Of a stretch of DNA of 64,000 nucleotides, positions 52,940 to 63,405 are shown in pieces; positions within the stretch are counted from its first letter, which is position 1; each line of letters starts with the position of its first letter. The position numbers and the translations under genes are program-made. The DNA is from Monoplex corrugatus (lineage: Eukaryota > Mollusca > Gastropoda > Littorinimorpha > Ranellidae), in assembly GCA_030674185.1 (NCBI GenBank), contig CM060314.1, positions 32,272,814 to 32,336,813 of the forward strand, in the 5' to 3' direction. The notes beneath the pieces are model-generated. The model searched no databases. It saw nothing but the letters and a program-made list of their open reading frames with translations, and was not told the DNA's origin.

Positions 52940-54237
52940 TTGTCAAAACTCCTTGAAAAAGTCGTCCTCAACCAGCTGAACTCTCACCTGTCTGCCAACA
53001 ATCTCCTCAATCCTTTCCAGTCAGCCTACCGCCAGTGCCATAGCACTGAAACTGCCCTACTACACATTCTCAACAATCTCCTCCTTGCAACAGATACTGG
53101 CAAAGTCTCTCTCCTCACACTCCTTGATCTGTCTGCAGCCTTTGATACCATTGATCATGGTATTCTCCTTTCTAGACTTCATCATACTTTTGGCATCTCT
53201 GACATTGCTCTGTCTTGGTTCACTTCATACCTATCAAACAGAAAACAAACCGTTCTCATCAATGGCACTTACTCTCAACCTGCATACCTGACCTGTGGTG
53301 TTCCACAAGGATCTGTCCTTGGCCCTGTTCTTTTCACTCTTTACACCTCCCCCCTGTCCACCATCATCAACTCCCATTCTATAAAACACCACTTCTATGC
53401 TGATGACACCCAACTTCAAGACAGTGACTCACCTGACAATATACAGCGCCTGTTGACTCGCACCACTGAGTGTTACTCGGACATTAAGAACTGGATGACA
53501 CACAATAGACTTCAGCTTAATGACGACAAAACAGAAGCTATCCTCATTGGCACCCGTCAGAAACTTTCCCAGCTGCCTCCTCTTTCTCTCCCATTATGTA
53601 ACACATCAGTCCCAATTTCTGATTCAGCTAAAAACCTTGGTGTCTGCATTGACTCTACCCTCTCCATGAACAACTTTGTTTCTCAAACTGCCAGATCCTG
53701 CTACTATCATCTCCATCGTATAAGGCTGATCAGGAAGTATCTCTCTGTCGAAAAACTGCAAAACTCGTTCTCTCCTTCATAATGTCTCGCATTGACTATT
53801 GCAATTCACTCCTGTCTGGTCTTCCTGCCTCCACCATTCACATCCTACAGCGAATTCAAAACAATGCTGCACGCCTTGTACTCAAAAAGAAAAAAGCTGA
53901 CCACATATCTCCTCTCCTGGCACAACTTCACTGGCTCCCTGTATCAAAGCGCATACAGTACAAACTAGACACCATGTGCTACAAAAGCCTCAATAACGCA
54001 GCCCCCGATTACCTGTCAAGCCTACTTGAGATCTATCTTCCCTCACGTACCCTCCGCTCTGCCTCTGATCCTCTGACTTTTCGCTTTCCACGCACTAAGC
54101 TCAATACCTATGGTCCACGAGCCTTCTCTGTTTCTGGTCCACTCTCCTGGAACAAACTTCCTCTCTCAGTCCGTCAGCAACCTACTTTTGTCTCCTTCAA
54201 GTCCGCTCTCAAAACTCACCTTTTCTCCTCCGCATAA
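52940..54237 (+). pseudogene. L2-like LINE copy 2: reverse transcriptase
   Basis: Frame 52940-53782: SKLLEKVVLNQLNSHLSANN, STETALLHILNNLLLATD, motif A LDLSAAFDTIDHGILL, motif B CGVPQGSVLGPVLFTLY, motif C HFYADDTQLQ (Tyr at residue 153). All catalytic residues are present. A one-base loss near 53755 (GTCGAAAAACTGC, copy 1 GTCGAAACAACTGC) moves the frame to 53782-54237, which carries [40 protein letters not shown] and the conserved C-terminus to TAA. Both positions that are stops in copy 1 are sense codons here. Confidence 0.9.
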
Positions 54238-54400
54238 AATCCTAACCTCACTCAACCCCCCCCCCCCTCTGCAGCCTGTCTCCGCTCGGAGGGAATCACA
54301 TGGTTATAATATATAATTGTATATGCTATGCTCTCTATAATTTTCCATTGCTTTTATTCTTGCTTTTATTGCTTTTATTCTTTCTCCCCATTTATAGCCA

Positions 54401-54401
<1 letters not shown>

Positions 54402-54446
<45 letters not shown>

Positions 54447-54500
54447 TGTGTGTGTGCGTGCGTGTGTGTGCGTGCGTGCGTGCTTGCGTGTGTGTCTGCT
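54402..54500. repeat. (GT)n/(GTGC)n in L2-like LINE copy 2 3' region
   Basis: GT tract in the same place as in copy 1, between the stop codon and the GCGCTATATAAAT end. Confidence 0.95.
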
Positions 54501-54550
54501 TCAGCGCTTAGATTTGATTTTATCAAGATTTTGCGCTATATAAATATTGT

Positions 54551-55463
54551 AATTATGTATGAATTTATTCCGACTCTATAATTGTTTCTTAACAAATAGA
54601 AGCTGAAATTGAAAAATATAATTTGGCATCAACAATACATGTACATGAAGAAAAAACCAAACCCGACAGCAACAGAAATTCATAAAAAGCAAAATGACAG
54701 TAAAAGACATTTCAAACTTTTTGAAAAGAAAAGAAGTTTGGCAACAGAATTGCACACAAAGACAAAAAATAAACAACAGATTAACATATTTTCAGAAAAC
54801 GACAATGGAAGAATTTCATGAAAGAAGACAAAGTGAGTGTAGCAGGATGTTTCAATTAAAAAATAATTAAACAATACCATAATGGCATGCTGTTTAAAAT
54901 GAAATACTAATGACACAGTGACACAAACCCACGTCAGAAAACAAACTAACAGTAACAGAATTTCATGATTTTTGACAAGAAAAGAAATGAATTTCATGTT
55001 AACAGTACATGTAGGTGACAGCAAAGAATTCCATACAAACTTTTCACTAACAGAATTTGTCATCAGTCTTTTAATTGTCCAGACTTTTTTGCACTTTCGT
55101 CAATGAAATGTGATATGAATAGAACAGGACTTAACTGTCGCTGACAATGTCTTAAATCTATTACTGTGACAGTCAAAATTGAGGAGGAGGCCACATTGGA
55201 TCCAAAGAATGGTTTTGAGAAAAAACTGAATGACTTCCTTTGGATTCTTGGGGTCTACTCAGCTACACAGGATATGCATGCTTGTGCACATTTCAAAACA
55301 TATATTTGTGGTTGACATTTCAGTTTTCACTTAGTTGAATGAACTACCACTTGGTTTCTTCAGGTGGGACCAACTTCATGTCCTTCATTTTCAGGTAAGA
55401 ACACTCGTTGCTTTGTGTTGATGTCTCCAGTTGTTTATGCCTTTGTTGGTTTGTCTATGGTTG
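54551..55463. other. Unassigned AT-rich sequence
   Basis: Overlapping opposite-strand frames (54680-55063 minus, 54609-54821 plus) show no domain. Lost from, or never present in, duplication unit 1. Confidence 0.5.
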
Positions 55464-55574
55464 TATATATGTTCCCGTTTATGTTAATTTGTTTAAGTTT
55501 GTCTGTCCATCCGTCTGTTTCTCCGTCTCTCAGTCTGTCTGTCTGTATCGTGGGTGTGTGTGGCGTCTGCGTGT

Positions 55575-55914
55575 ATATGTGTATGAGCACAAAGCAGTCG
55601 TTTATGACATGCAGTTCCAGAATCATCAGGTGATCATTGGCACTACAGAACAGACTTTCCAGCGTCCTTGTGAGATTGGTGTTTATGGCTAATCCGACGC
55701 AGCAAGTTGTTTTATCATCTGTTGGCTTTCCAACAGGATAGAAATTGTAATCTCTCACAACTTCTTCGAGCTCTGCTTTGCCTGCAAGTCTGGTCTCACT
55801 AAGAACAACTCTGTCGATCTTTAGGCGATCCAGCATCCTGACAATCAAGACTGTGTGATGTTCTGGCATATTATCTCTGTCCAGAATGGTTTGTCTCTGC
55901 GGCTCTGACTGCAA
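55575..55914 (-). pseudogene. LINE endonuclease N-terminal remnant, unit 2
   Basis: DNMPEHHTVLIVRMLDRLKI, DRVVLSETRLAGKAELEEVV, DYNFYPVGKPTDDKTTCCVG, LAINTNLTRTLESLFCSAND: counterpart of 40620-40956. The decayed tail is simple-sequence derived. Confidence 0.75.
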
Positions 55915-56604
55915 GAATTGCTAGAGATGGTGGTGTGTTGAAGAGCCAAATGTGGAGCATTTTAGCAACGCCATGAAGCAGTACAGAAGAGGGGCAGCGA
56001 AAATGAAAAAAAAAAAAAACACCATAGGAAAAAATCAGACAGGGCATCAAGTAATTATCTTCCACGAGATGATGAATAACCTCCCCGCGAAATGAAAATA
56101 ATTTCTATTCATATTTACTTTTAGCTGAGACTTTTCAATGGGTTTTGTAAACCTGTTTGGGTTTCAGATAAAAGCATAATGTTGAATGCGCACACTATGA
56201 TGAAGCGTTGGTCTAAAGCTGGTATCAGAATTGCCCCTTACATACTCTTGTTACCGATGACACGCTATATCGTTGATAAAGACATCAAACAGGACAGGGA
56301 TACAAACAGTTCCCCGTTTCACCTCATAAAATCAGCTGATATAAATGATGAATTCTGCTGTGTCTCTTACACGATTGTTAACATTGTGATACACACTTTT
56401 CACACTGTAAACACTGCCAATAATATGCATTGTTCTGCAACAAAAATAGTAATACTTTACTAGATTCATGTGCCTTCACAAAGTCAATGAAAGACAACAT
56501 GAATGACAGCCAAAAGAACAGATATATGGTCTATTGTTGAAAATCTTTTAGCACTCTGGTTGATATTCAGCAGTAGAATCGTTTGTTGCCATTTCAATCA
56601 TTGT

Positions 56605-56965
56605 TGTACAACAACAACAACAACAACAACAACAACTACTACTACTATCATTACTACTACTACTACTACACTTCTACTACTACACTGCTACTAGTGATAC
56701 TACTACTAATAACATCATGATGATATGATGGTGACAGCATTACATTTAATTATACTATTGTTATTATTATTATCATTATTATTATTATTATCATTATTAT
56801 ATTGTTATATTGTTATTAGTGGTGGTGGTGGTGGTAATAGTAGTAATAGTAGTAGCAGCAGCAGCAGCAGCAACAGCAGTATTTAGTAGTAGTAGTAGTA
56901 GTAATAATATAATAGTAGTAATAGTAGTAGTAGTAGCAGTAGTAGTAGTAATACTACAAGTACTA
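56605..56965. repeat. (ACA)n, (ACT)n, (ATT)n, (GTA)n, (GCA)n field, unit 2
   Basis: Same succession as 41645-41945, with an extra (GGT)n/(AGT)n/(GCA)n section at 56815-56960. Confidence 0.95.
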
Positions 56966-57317
56966 TATTATCATCGTCCTCATCATTATAATGATTATTC
57001 TTTTCGTCTTTTCTTATGATTATCATATTACTCATAGCATTATTATCATTATTTGTGTTGTTTCTGTGATTAACATTATTATCATTGCTTTAATTATTAC
57101 TATTATTTCAATTATATAGCTCGGGACTACGTCAAAAGCATGTTAGTTGCACTTTACTTAGCTATGTAATGGATCAGTACTAACTCCACACAGTGATAAC
57201 CGTAGGGACATGTATGTGTACATTAGTACAAGACGCATGGCGAGTTTATCGTCACAACAACAGACAATAAGATAAAACCAAAACAGCCACCAGAGTAACC
57301 ATCAAATAAACATCACT

Positions 57318-57320
57318 GTC

Positions 57321-57367
<47 letters not shown>

Positions 57368-57368
57368 C
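57318..57368. repeat. (CTGT)n microsatellite
   Basis: About 12 CTGT units followed by CT. Confidence 0.97.
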
Positions 57369-57469
57369 CCTGTCTCTCTCTCTCTCTTTCATTTTCTCTT
57401 TCATTTTCTCTTCTCCGCGCAATTTAAATCATATTGCACATGATATTATTATCATCAGGTGCCCTGCCG

Positions 57470-58775
57470 CATGGCGTTGGCGATCATGGACTTCTCATCT
57501 GCCTCTATCTCTCGTTGCCCCTAGCATCTCCCCCACCCTCCTCATCCCCAGCCACTCTGCAAGTCCGTCCAGCGTTTTCTCCCTGAGTCTACCCTGTGCT
57601 CTCTTTCCCTCCAGTTTTCCCGTTGTGACCAGGTGCTCCAAATCCCCCTTCCTCATAAAATGGCCTATAAATGTTGCCTGTCTTTTCCTAATCTTCCCTG
57701 TGAGTGATCTACTTGTGTCTGCCTCCATCAAGACTGTCTCGTTTGTTTTCTTTGCTGTCCATGGAACCATCAACATTCTTCTTAGAAACCATATCTCGGC
57801 TGCCTCAATCTTGTTCTGGCTTTGCTTGCTGACTGTCCACGCCTCGCATCCGTACAACAGTATTGGTTCTATATAACATTCAAGAACTCTCTTTCTGATG
57901 TTAACTGATAGACATTTGTTGGTAAGAATGCTTGTCATCTTCTTGAATGCTGTTTTGGCTTGGCCGATTCTGCCAGCTATTTCTGATGTGCATCTGCCGT
58001 CTGATGAAATAATCGTTCCCAGATATTTGAATTTATCAACCTGTGTCAAAGTTGTGCCATTTGCTGTTATTTTGCATGAGGGGATTTCATGTATTTTACT
58101 GATCATCATGACTTCAGTATTCCTGCTGTTTAGTTCCAACCTCTTACCTTTGCTTTCTATTTCTAGTATATTCACAAGGTTTGTAGGTCTCTTTCACTTT
58201 CTGCAATTAGCACGGTGTCATCTGCATATTGAATGTTGTTTATCAATTTCCCTCCAACCTTTAATCCAGGGTCTTCTTCTAGGTTTCTCATGATTACAGC
58301 GAAAACAGATCTGGTGACAAAACACAACCCTGTCTGACTCCTCTTTTGATATTTTGGAAAGAGCGTATATTGTTTTCTATTCTCATTGCAGCTGTTTGTT
58401 CTCAGTACATATTTCTGATTATTCGTAGATCTTTTCCATCAACATTGAGTCTCTCCAGTTGGTTGATCAACTAATCATGTCTTACCCGATTGAAAGCCTT
58501 GGTGTAGTCAACAAAGCATAAATACAAATCCTTATTCATCTCGATTGACCTCTCTATGATAGTTCTTAGGATGTATATGACATTAATAGTTCCTTTCCCT
58601 TCCACAAATCCACACTGTTCTTCTGCTATTTCTCTTTTGATTCTATTCCTTGTCCTCATCATGATTATTCTTAACAGGATTTTTGTTACATGGCTCATCA
58701 ATCTGATTGTGCAATGGAGTTCGCATTCTATAGCCCCTGTCTTCTTTGGAAGTGCAATGAACATTGATTTTGACA
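57470..58775 (-). pseudogene. RTE copy 8: reverse transcriptase and C-terminus
   Basis: The portion 3' of the inverted-repeat element. In frame 58890-58471 the RTE part is MSKSMFIALPKKTGAIECEL, SHVTKILLRIIMMRTRNR, EEQCGFVEGKGTINVIYILR and motif A CFVDYTKAFNRVRHD, ending in TAG. A frame break around 58200-58470 spans motifs B and C (QYADDTVLIAE near 58216). The frame 58175-57495 has KFKYLGTIISSDGRCTSEIA, LLYGCEAWTVSKQSQNKIEA and ATFIGHFMRKGDLEHLVTTG. Inactive. Confidence 0.9.
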
Positions 58776-58777
58776 TA

Positions 58778-59391
58778 TGTGACTGGTTCTTGCGAACGGG
58801 GTCACAAGTCGCAACGTGTGAACTGAGATACGGGCCTGAAAAGGTGGTGAGGGTCGATCTGGGTGATTTGAGATTTTTGTTTCTACACATTGTCTGACCA
58901 TTAATCTATCAATTATGGCAAAGATTAAAGTGAAATTTGGGCTGAAAGAGTGTTAAAATAACATTTTAAAGTGATAACCCATCGAGAATGTGCAGATTTT
59001 TTCCGTGAAAATGCGTATGTTTGAGCTTTAATTTAGGCCATGAAACCGTACAGGGCCTCAGCATATCGCATACTGTTGGAATCAGCTCGCGAAATAGCTA
59101 GTATGTAGTGCAGAACCACTTTATCTATCACTTCACTAAGTTTGATGAAGATAGAATACTGGTTGCCAAGGAAAAAGCAGAGAATTTTGTTGTCCTTCTT
59201 TAACTCTGCTTTTCTCAAAATGGCCGTCCCATCACCCACTCCCTTTAAATTACTGTAACTCGCTCAATTTTCCAGTTAGACAGTTGAATTATACATCATT
59301 GGAAAGAGCATTTTTTCTGCTTTCCGGTGATATAAATATCTCTATACCCCCCAAAATTAAGTTGTGACCCCATTCGTGAGAACAGGTCACA
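58778..59391. mobile_element. 614-bp inverted-repeat DNA element (MITE-like)
   Basis: The left end GTGACTGGTTCTTGCGAACG and the reverse complement of the right end, GTGACCTGTTCTCACGAATG, agree at about 24 of 29 positions (both continue GGGTCACAA). It sits inside the RTE between ATATG and TC of a codon run that is continuous in the sister copies. The flanks give a TA duplication (58776-58777 and 59392-59393), or ATAT if the ends are taken as GTGAC/GTCAC. No transposase ORF, so it is non-autonomous. TA duplication and length fit a Tc1/mariner-type MITE, but the superfamily is inferred. Confidence 0.85.
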
Positions 59392-61118
59392 TATCTTTGG
59401 GGATTTTTCCAGTGTCGTAAATTTCATTTAGGAGGACTGTTATTTTTTCTATGCCAAATTCCTCCAGGGCTTCAATCATTTCTGTAGCAATGTTGTCTGG
59501 TCCTGGGGCTTTTCCCGGTTTCATCTTTTTCAGTGCCTCTCTAACTTCATCTTTCATTATGGGTGGTCCTTCAAGTTCTTTTTTTATAATGTGTTCTTCG
59601 TTTCTGTCATCCTCAAAAAGGTCTTTAATGTACTCTCCCCATCTGTCTAATATTGTGTCTTTTCCATGATAAGCGTGCCATCTTTCGATTTCAAGCAACC
59701 AGTTGAAAGGCATGTATTTTTTCTGTGGACAATTTCTTCAATTCGTCTGTACATACCCTGAGGATCCGTTTTGTGTCGGTCTTCCATTTCTTTGCACTTT
59801 GATTTCAGCCAAGCTTCCTTAGCTTCATTGCATCTATTCCTGATCTCCTTGTTTATTTTCCTATAGATCTCCTCATTTCTCTTTGCCTTCCTCCTTTCCT
59901 CCATCAAGCCCAAAATTTCATTAGTCGTCCAGTTCTTTTTTGCTGTTCTATCTGCTTTAGGGATTTCCTCACTAGCTTTATTTATCGAATTCCTCAACTT
60001 TGTCCATTGTTCCTCACTGTCACCAGCGTCTTCCAGAGCACTGAATTTGTTTTGAACATGTACATTATACTTTTTACGTATCACTTCATCTGTCTTTAAG
60101 AGTCCAAGGTTTAATTTGATGTTGTTTTTGGTCTGTTTCCTTTTCCTCAATTTCAGTCTAAATCTTCCCACTACAGGATTGTGGTCACTGTTGCAGTCTG
60201 CGCCTGGTAGTGTTTTTGCTGACAGTAAAGGGTTTCTAAATCTTTTGTTGATCAGGATGTAGTCAATCTGATTTTTAGTATTATCTCCTGGACTCATCCA
60301 AGTTCATTTTCTTCTATTAGGCTGCTCAAACCAGGTGTTTCCTACTATAAACTCATTCATCTGTGCCCATTCTATAAGTTTCTCACCCCTTTCATTTTGC
60401 GTACTAAGGCCATGAGGTCCAACTATATCCTCCACCCTATCCTGTCCCACTTTAGCATTATAATCTCCCATTATGAATGTAACTTCTTGTGATTTACATT
60501 GGATTTTGGCCATCTCTAATACTTCGTAGAAGTTGTCGATGTCTTCCTGAGTACTTGTGGATGTTGGTGCATACACCTGAATGATGTTGATATCAAAAGG
60601 TTTGCCTCCCAACTTGACCAGCAAAACTCTGTCGGACACAGCCCAGTATCCCTTAACTGCTTTTGATTTGTCTTTGTCCATCAAGATGCCTACTCCTCTT
60701 TCACGTGAGTTACCACCAAAGTATATCATTGTGTATTCTCCTGATGTTATCATGCCTGCCCCCTTCCATCTCGCTTGCCCCTAGTCCTAAAATACCAATG
60801 TTAAGTCTCTCCATCTCTGTCTTGATATTTTCTAATTTACCCTTTTGCAACAACGTTCTTATATTCCATGTTGCAACTTTGATGTTTTTAAATCTGAGTT
60901 TAGGGTTCGCAGTAATTTGCTGACGGTCTGGTGTCACCTGTGCCGCATGACGGTCCCTACCGGACGAAGCTGCTTCAAAGGAGCACCTATTTACGTCGTT
61001 GTCTTTGATCTTTTTGTTTCTGTCCATGATAACCTGGGAAAAATTACGATGGTGGTTTCCCGTTGCCTTCCATCGGTTTGTGTACGGTCTCTCCGCTAGC
61101 CTTACTCTCTCATGATAT
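59392..61118 (-). pseudogene. RTE copy 8: endonuclease, linker and RT fingers
   Basis: The portion 5' of the inverted-repeat element. Frame 61162-60710: FKNIKVATWNIRTLLQKGKL, ENIKTEMERLNIGILGLGAS (endonuclease start; upstream extent uncertain). A one-base shift in a G-run near 60760 leads to 60753-60304: FGGNSRERGVGILMD, NIIQVYAPTSTSTQEDID, IMGDYNAKVGQDRVEDIVGP, NTWFEQPNRRK, ending in TGA (Trp position). The same phase continues in 60297-59647: NQIDYILINKRFRNPLLSAK, ADCNSDHNPVVGRFRLKLRK, NEILGLMEERRKAKRNEEIY. A lost A near 59655 shifts to 59713-59387: EYIKDLFEDDRNEEHIIKK, KMKPGKAPGPDNIATEMIEA. This endonuclease type is often mis-annotated as craniofacial development protein 2-like. Confidence 0.9.
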
Positions 61119-61164
61119 ATCAGCATTAAATAGAGCGTACGTATACAATTCATTTCTGGCATGG

Positions 61165-62560
61165 AAACGCAATTGTCTCAGGAGTCTTCCCTTCTGCTTT
61201 CAAAACTGTTCGATCCCAGTGTGATCTGAAAAATTACAGGCCTGTATCAGTCTCTCATTTCTCCCCCGTGCACCTTAAAAAAGTGACACTAAAACAACTG
61301 ATGAGCATCTCTACTAAAATCGTCTCCACCATCCTTATTAGTCTGTCTATCGAGCAAACCACAGTACAGAAACAGCTCTTGTTCATATCGTCAATGAACT
61401 TCTGCTTGCTTCTGATGCTAGTAAAATTTGTCTTACAATACGCTTCGATTTATCTGCTGTCTTTGATACCAATGATCACTCCATTATATTCTTTTGTCTA
61501 GAACAATCATTTTGGAATTCGTGGTACTGCTCTTTCTTGATTTCCTCCTATCTCTCTGATCGCTTTCAGTCAGTTCTCATCAACGGAAATCGGTCTGAGC
61601 CTGTCAGGCTTTATTGCGGAATTCCTCAGGGTTTTGTGTTAGGGCCTGTCCTATTCACCCTTTATACTTCACCTCAAGCCAACAGCATCAACCAGCATGA
61701 TATAGAAACATCATTTTTGCGCAGATGACTCACAACTTCAGAATAGTATCCCCACCTCCACCCCTCTGAAAATATAATCTTCCTTATCTCATAAGCATCC
61801 AGCTGCAATGTTGGTATCCAGAAATGGATGACACATAATAACTACGCTTGAATCGTGAGAAAACTGAAGCCATGCCTCTATTACTCTATTACTCTAAATA
61901 CCATCCAAGTAGGTGACATCATCCTTCTCTCTGATTCTGTCAAGAACCTGGGTGTGACCTTGGACAACACTCTTTCTATGCAGAAGTGTCTGACGCAGAC
62001 CTGCCAATCATGCTACTCTCAGATTCGACGCATCGGTTACATTCGAAGATATCTTTAAATGAGGCTGCATCTAAGCTTGTGACATCTCTTATATTGTCTC
62101 GTTTTGATTATTGTAACCTCTCCTTTCTGGACTACCAGCTTCTTCTCTCCTCTGCCTGCAACGTATACAAACTCAGCTGCTCGCCTTGTCCTCAGAAAGA
62201 AAAAGTTTAATCTTGTCAGTCCTGTCCTTCGCTCTCTGCACTGGTTGCCTGTCTTGAACAGAACTAAATATAAGCCGGATACCTTGAGTTATAAACCTTT
62301 TCACCAGTCTGCTCCATCATGCATTTGTGACAACATCAATATTTACACGCCAACTTGCATCTTGGTTTCATCTTCAGATATTCTTTTCCGTCAGGTTCCT
62401 AGATTTAAACTATCATTTGTCAGCAAGCGTTCTTTTGCTCTTTAAGAACTATCTGCCTGGAATAAATTTCCATTTCCCCTTTGTCTATCATCTACCTTTT
62501 CTGATTTAAATCCAGTTCAAAAACCCACCTCCTTTCTCGACAGTGAATTCTGCAAGTGCG
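61165..62560 (+). pseudogene. Diverged L2-like LINE RT fragment (copy 3)
   Basis: Plus-strand L2-type RT, much more decayed than copies 1 and 2: CDLKNYRPVSVSHFS, ETALVHIVNELLLASDASK-like, DLSAVFDTNDHSII (motif A), FSSYLSDRFQSVLINGNRSE, LYCGIPQGFVLGPVLFTLYT (motif B), ADDSQLQ-like with a frame break (motif C), SVKNLGVTLDNTLSMQK, AARLVLRKKK, LHWLPVLNRTKYKPDTLSYK. Frameshifts every few hundred bases. It abuts the 5' end of RTE copy 8. Confidence 0.85.
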
Positions 62561-62572
62561 CCTTTCAATCAG

Positions 62573-62583
62573 TTTGTGCGTGC

Positions 62584-62654
<71 letters not shown>

Positions 62655-62660
62655 TGTGTT
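62573..62660. repeat. (GTGC)n/(GT)n downstream of the diverged L2-like copy
   Basis: GT tract at the position equivalent to the 3' GT tracts of L2-like copies 1 and 2. The GCGCTATATAAAT end is not seen after it. Confidence 0.95.
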
Positions 62661-62811
62661 TTCGCGTGCTGTAAGGTGGTCTGCGTTGATCACATGCATG
62701 TCTGGTAAGTGAGTGCGTTCCTGCAGAAAGCTGGTGGATAGGATGAGAGAGTCCAAGGGTTAAGTTTCACAGTTGGTAAATAAGGTGCGGGAGTCAAAGG
62801 GTTAAAGTGAT

Positions 62812-62945
62812 GCGCCGTCTCTAGCCATTGCCCTCTGACCCTGATGTTATCGCTATTACCATTTGTGTTGTTGGTCAACAGCTTGGTCTTCCCGGCACTA
62901 ATCTCCATTCCGTAGGTTGCTGCAGTGTCGTCAAGGCATAGTTAC
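62812..62945 (-). pseudogene. LINE RT thumb fragment (MEISAEKTK type)
   Basis: Minus-strand peptide YGMEISAGKTKLLTNNTNGN, SDNIRVRGQWLETA is a short piece of a very common LINE family (MEISAEKTKLMTN... type, known from memory). It ends shortly before the expected KYLG motif. Confidence 0.7.
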
Positions 62946-63405
62946 AGGCTGGCTGTATGCAGTACACGGTGCAAACCATATTACATCTCTAGACAAAATA
63001 TATGTAAGGTCACTATCCTTAGATGCCACACATACCACAGATGATTGATGACCAAGAATTTCCAATCATTGGCACTTTCACCTTGCTGTGCTGTGAAGAA
63101 CGATGGAGAAGCTGTAAAAGAAACTCTCCCTTGAGTTAACAAGACAAAATACATCTTCAGAACTATCAACATTTCTTGTACATTTGCACCTTACAGCATT
63201 CTTTCCAAACAGCGATTGTATCAGAACTGTGTCACGTCAACTGTCTTGTATAGCTCAGAGAACTAGATCATGACAGAGAGTAATTTTGATTATTTTTTGC
63301 ATAGCTAAAGCTTGAGACGGATCTTCCATATCTACTGGCACAAGAGATCTTAAACCAGGACTTGTGAACTTTTTAAACCAGGAAAATATGTTTTACTATC
63401 ACGGC
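62946..63405. other. No gene recognised
   Basis: AT-rich spacer between the LINE scrap and RTE copy 9. The minus frame at 62981-63172 has no domain. Confidence 0.5.

Larger units (their letters stand above)
50895..54550 (+). mobile_element. L2-like non-LTR retrotransposon, copy 2 (decayed, near full length)
   Basis: Same layout as copy 1: leader from CTACAGCTTCCAAACC, ATG at 51005, endonuclease, RT, GT tract, GCGCTATATAAAT end. It differs from copy 1 by fewer 27-bp repeat units, a deletion of about 16 bp at 51594 (loss of CGAGGTGGTGGTATCG) and different frameshifts, so the two copies decayed independently. Each has intact sequence where the other is broken. Confidence 0.92.
44044..56812 (+). 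repeat. Direct segmental duplication, unit 2 (expanded)
   Basis: Same order as unit 1, with three extra blocks: 44118-44366 (RTE 3' end), about 46853-50065 (minisatellite, LINE and RTE scraps, SINE, unique sequence) and about 50504-55463 (L2-like LINE copy 2 with flanks). Junctions in unit 1 lie at GTGGATTCGGACC, inside a GT tract, and at CCCATAT/ATACG. Confidence 0.88.
57447..61118 (-). mobile_element. RTE-like LINE copy 8 (most complete copy, minus strand)
   Basis: Runs from the 3' tail (GGCACCTGATGATAATAAT on the minus strand) to near 61118 with endonuclease, linker, RT and C-terminus. It is interrupted by a 614-bp inverted-repeat element at 58778-59391. CATGATAT occurs at 57439-57446 and 61111-61118 and may be the TSD, though the 5' end is not certain. 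Confidence 0.9.

Noticed and set aside
57439..57446. Certain TSD for RTE copy 8
   Set aside because: An 8-bp AT-rich match can arise by chance and the element's 5' end is not independently fixed, so it is reported only as possible.
60304..61162. Host gene for a craniofacial development protein 2-like protein
   Set aside because: This common database label reflects RTE endonucleases; here it is continuous with RTE linker and RT on the same strand.
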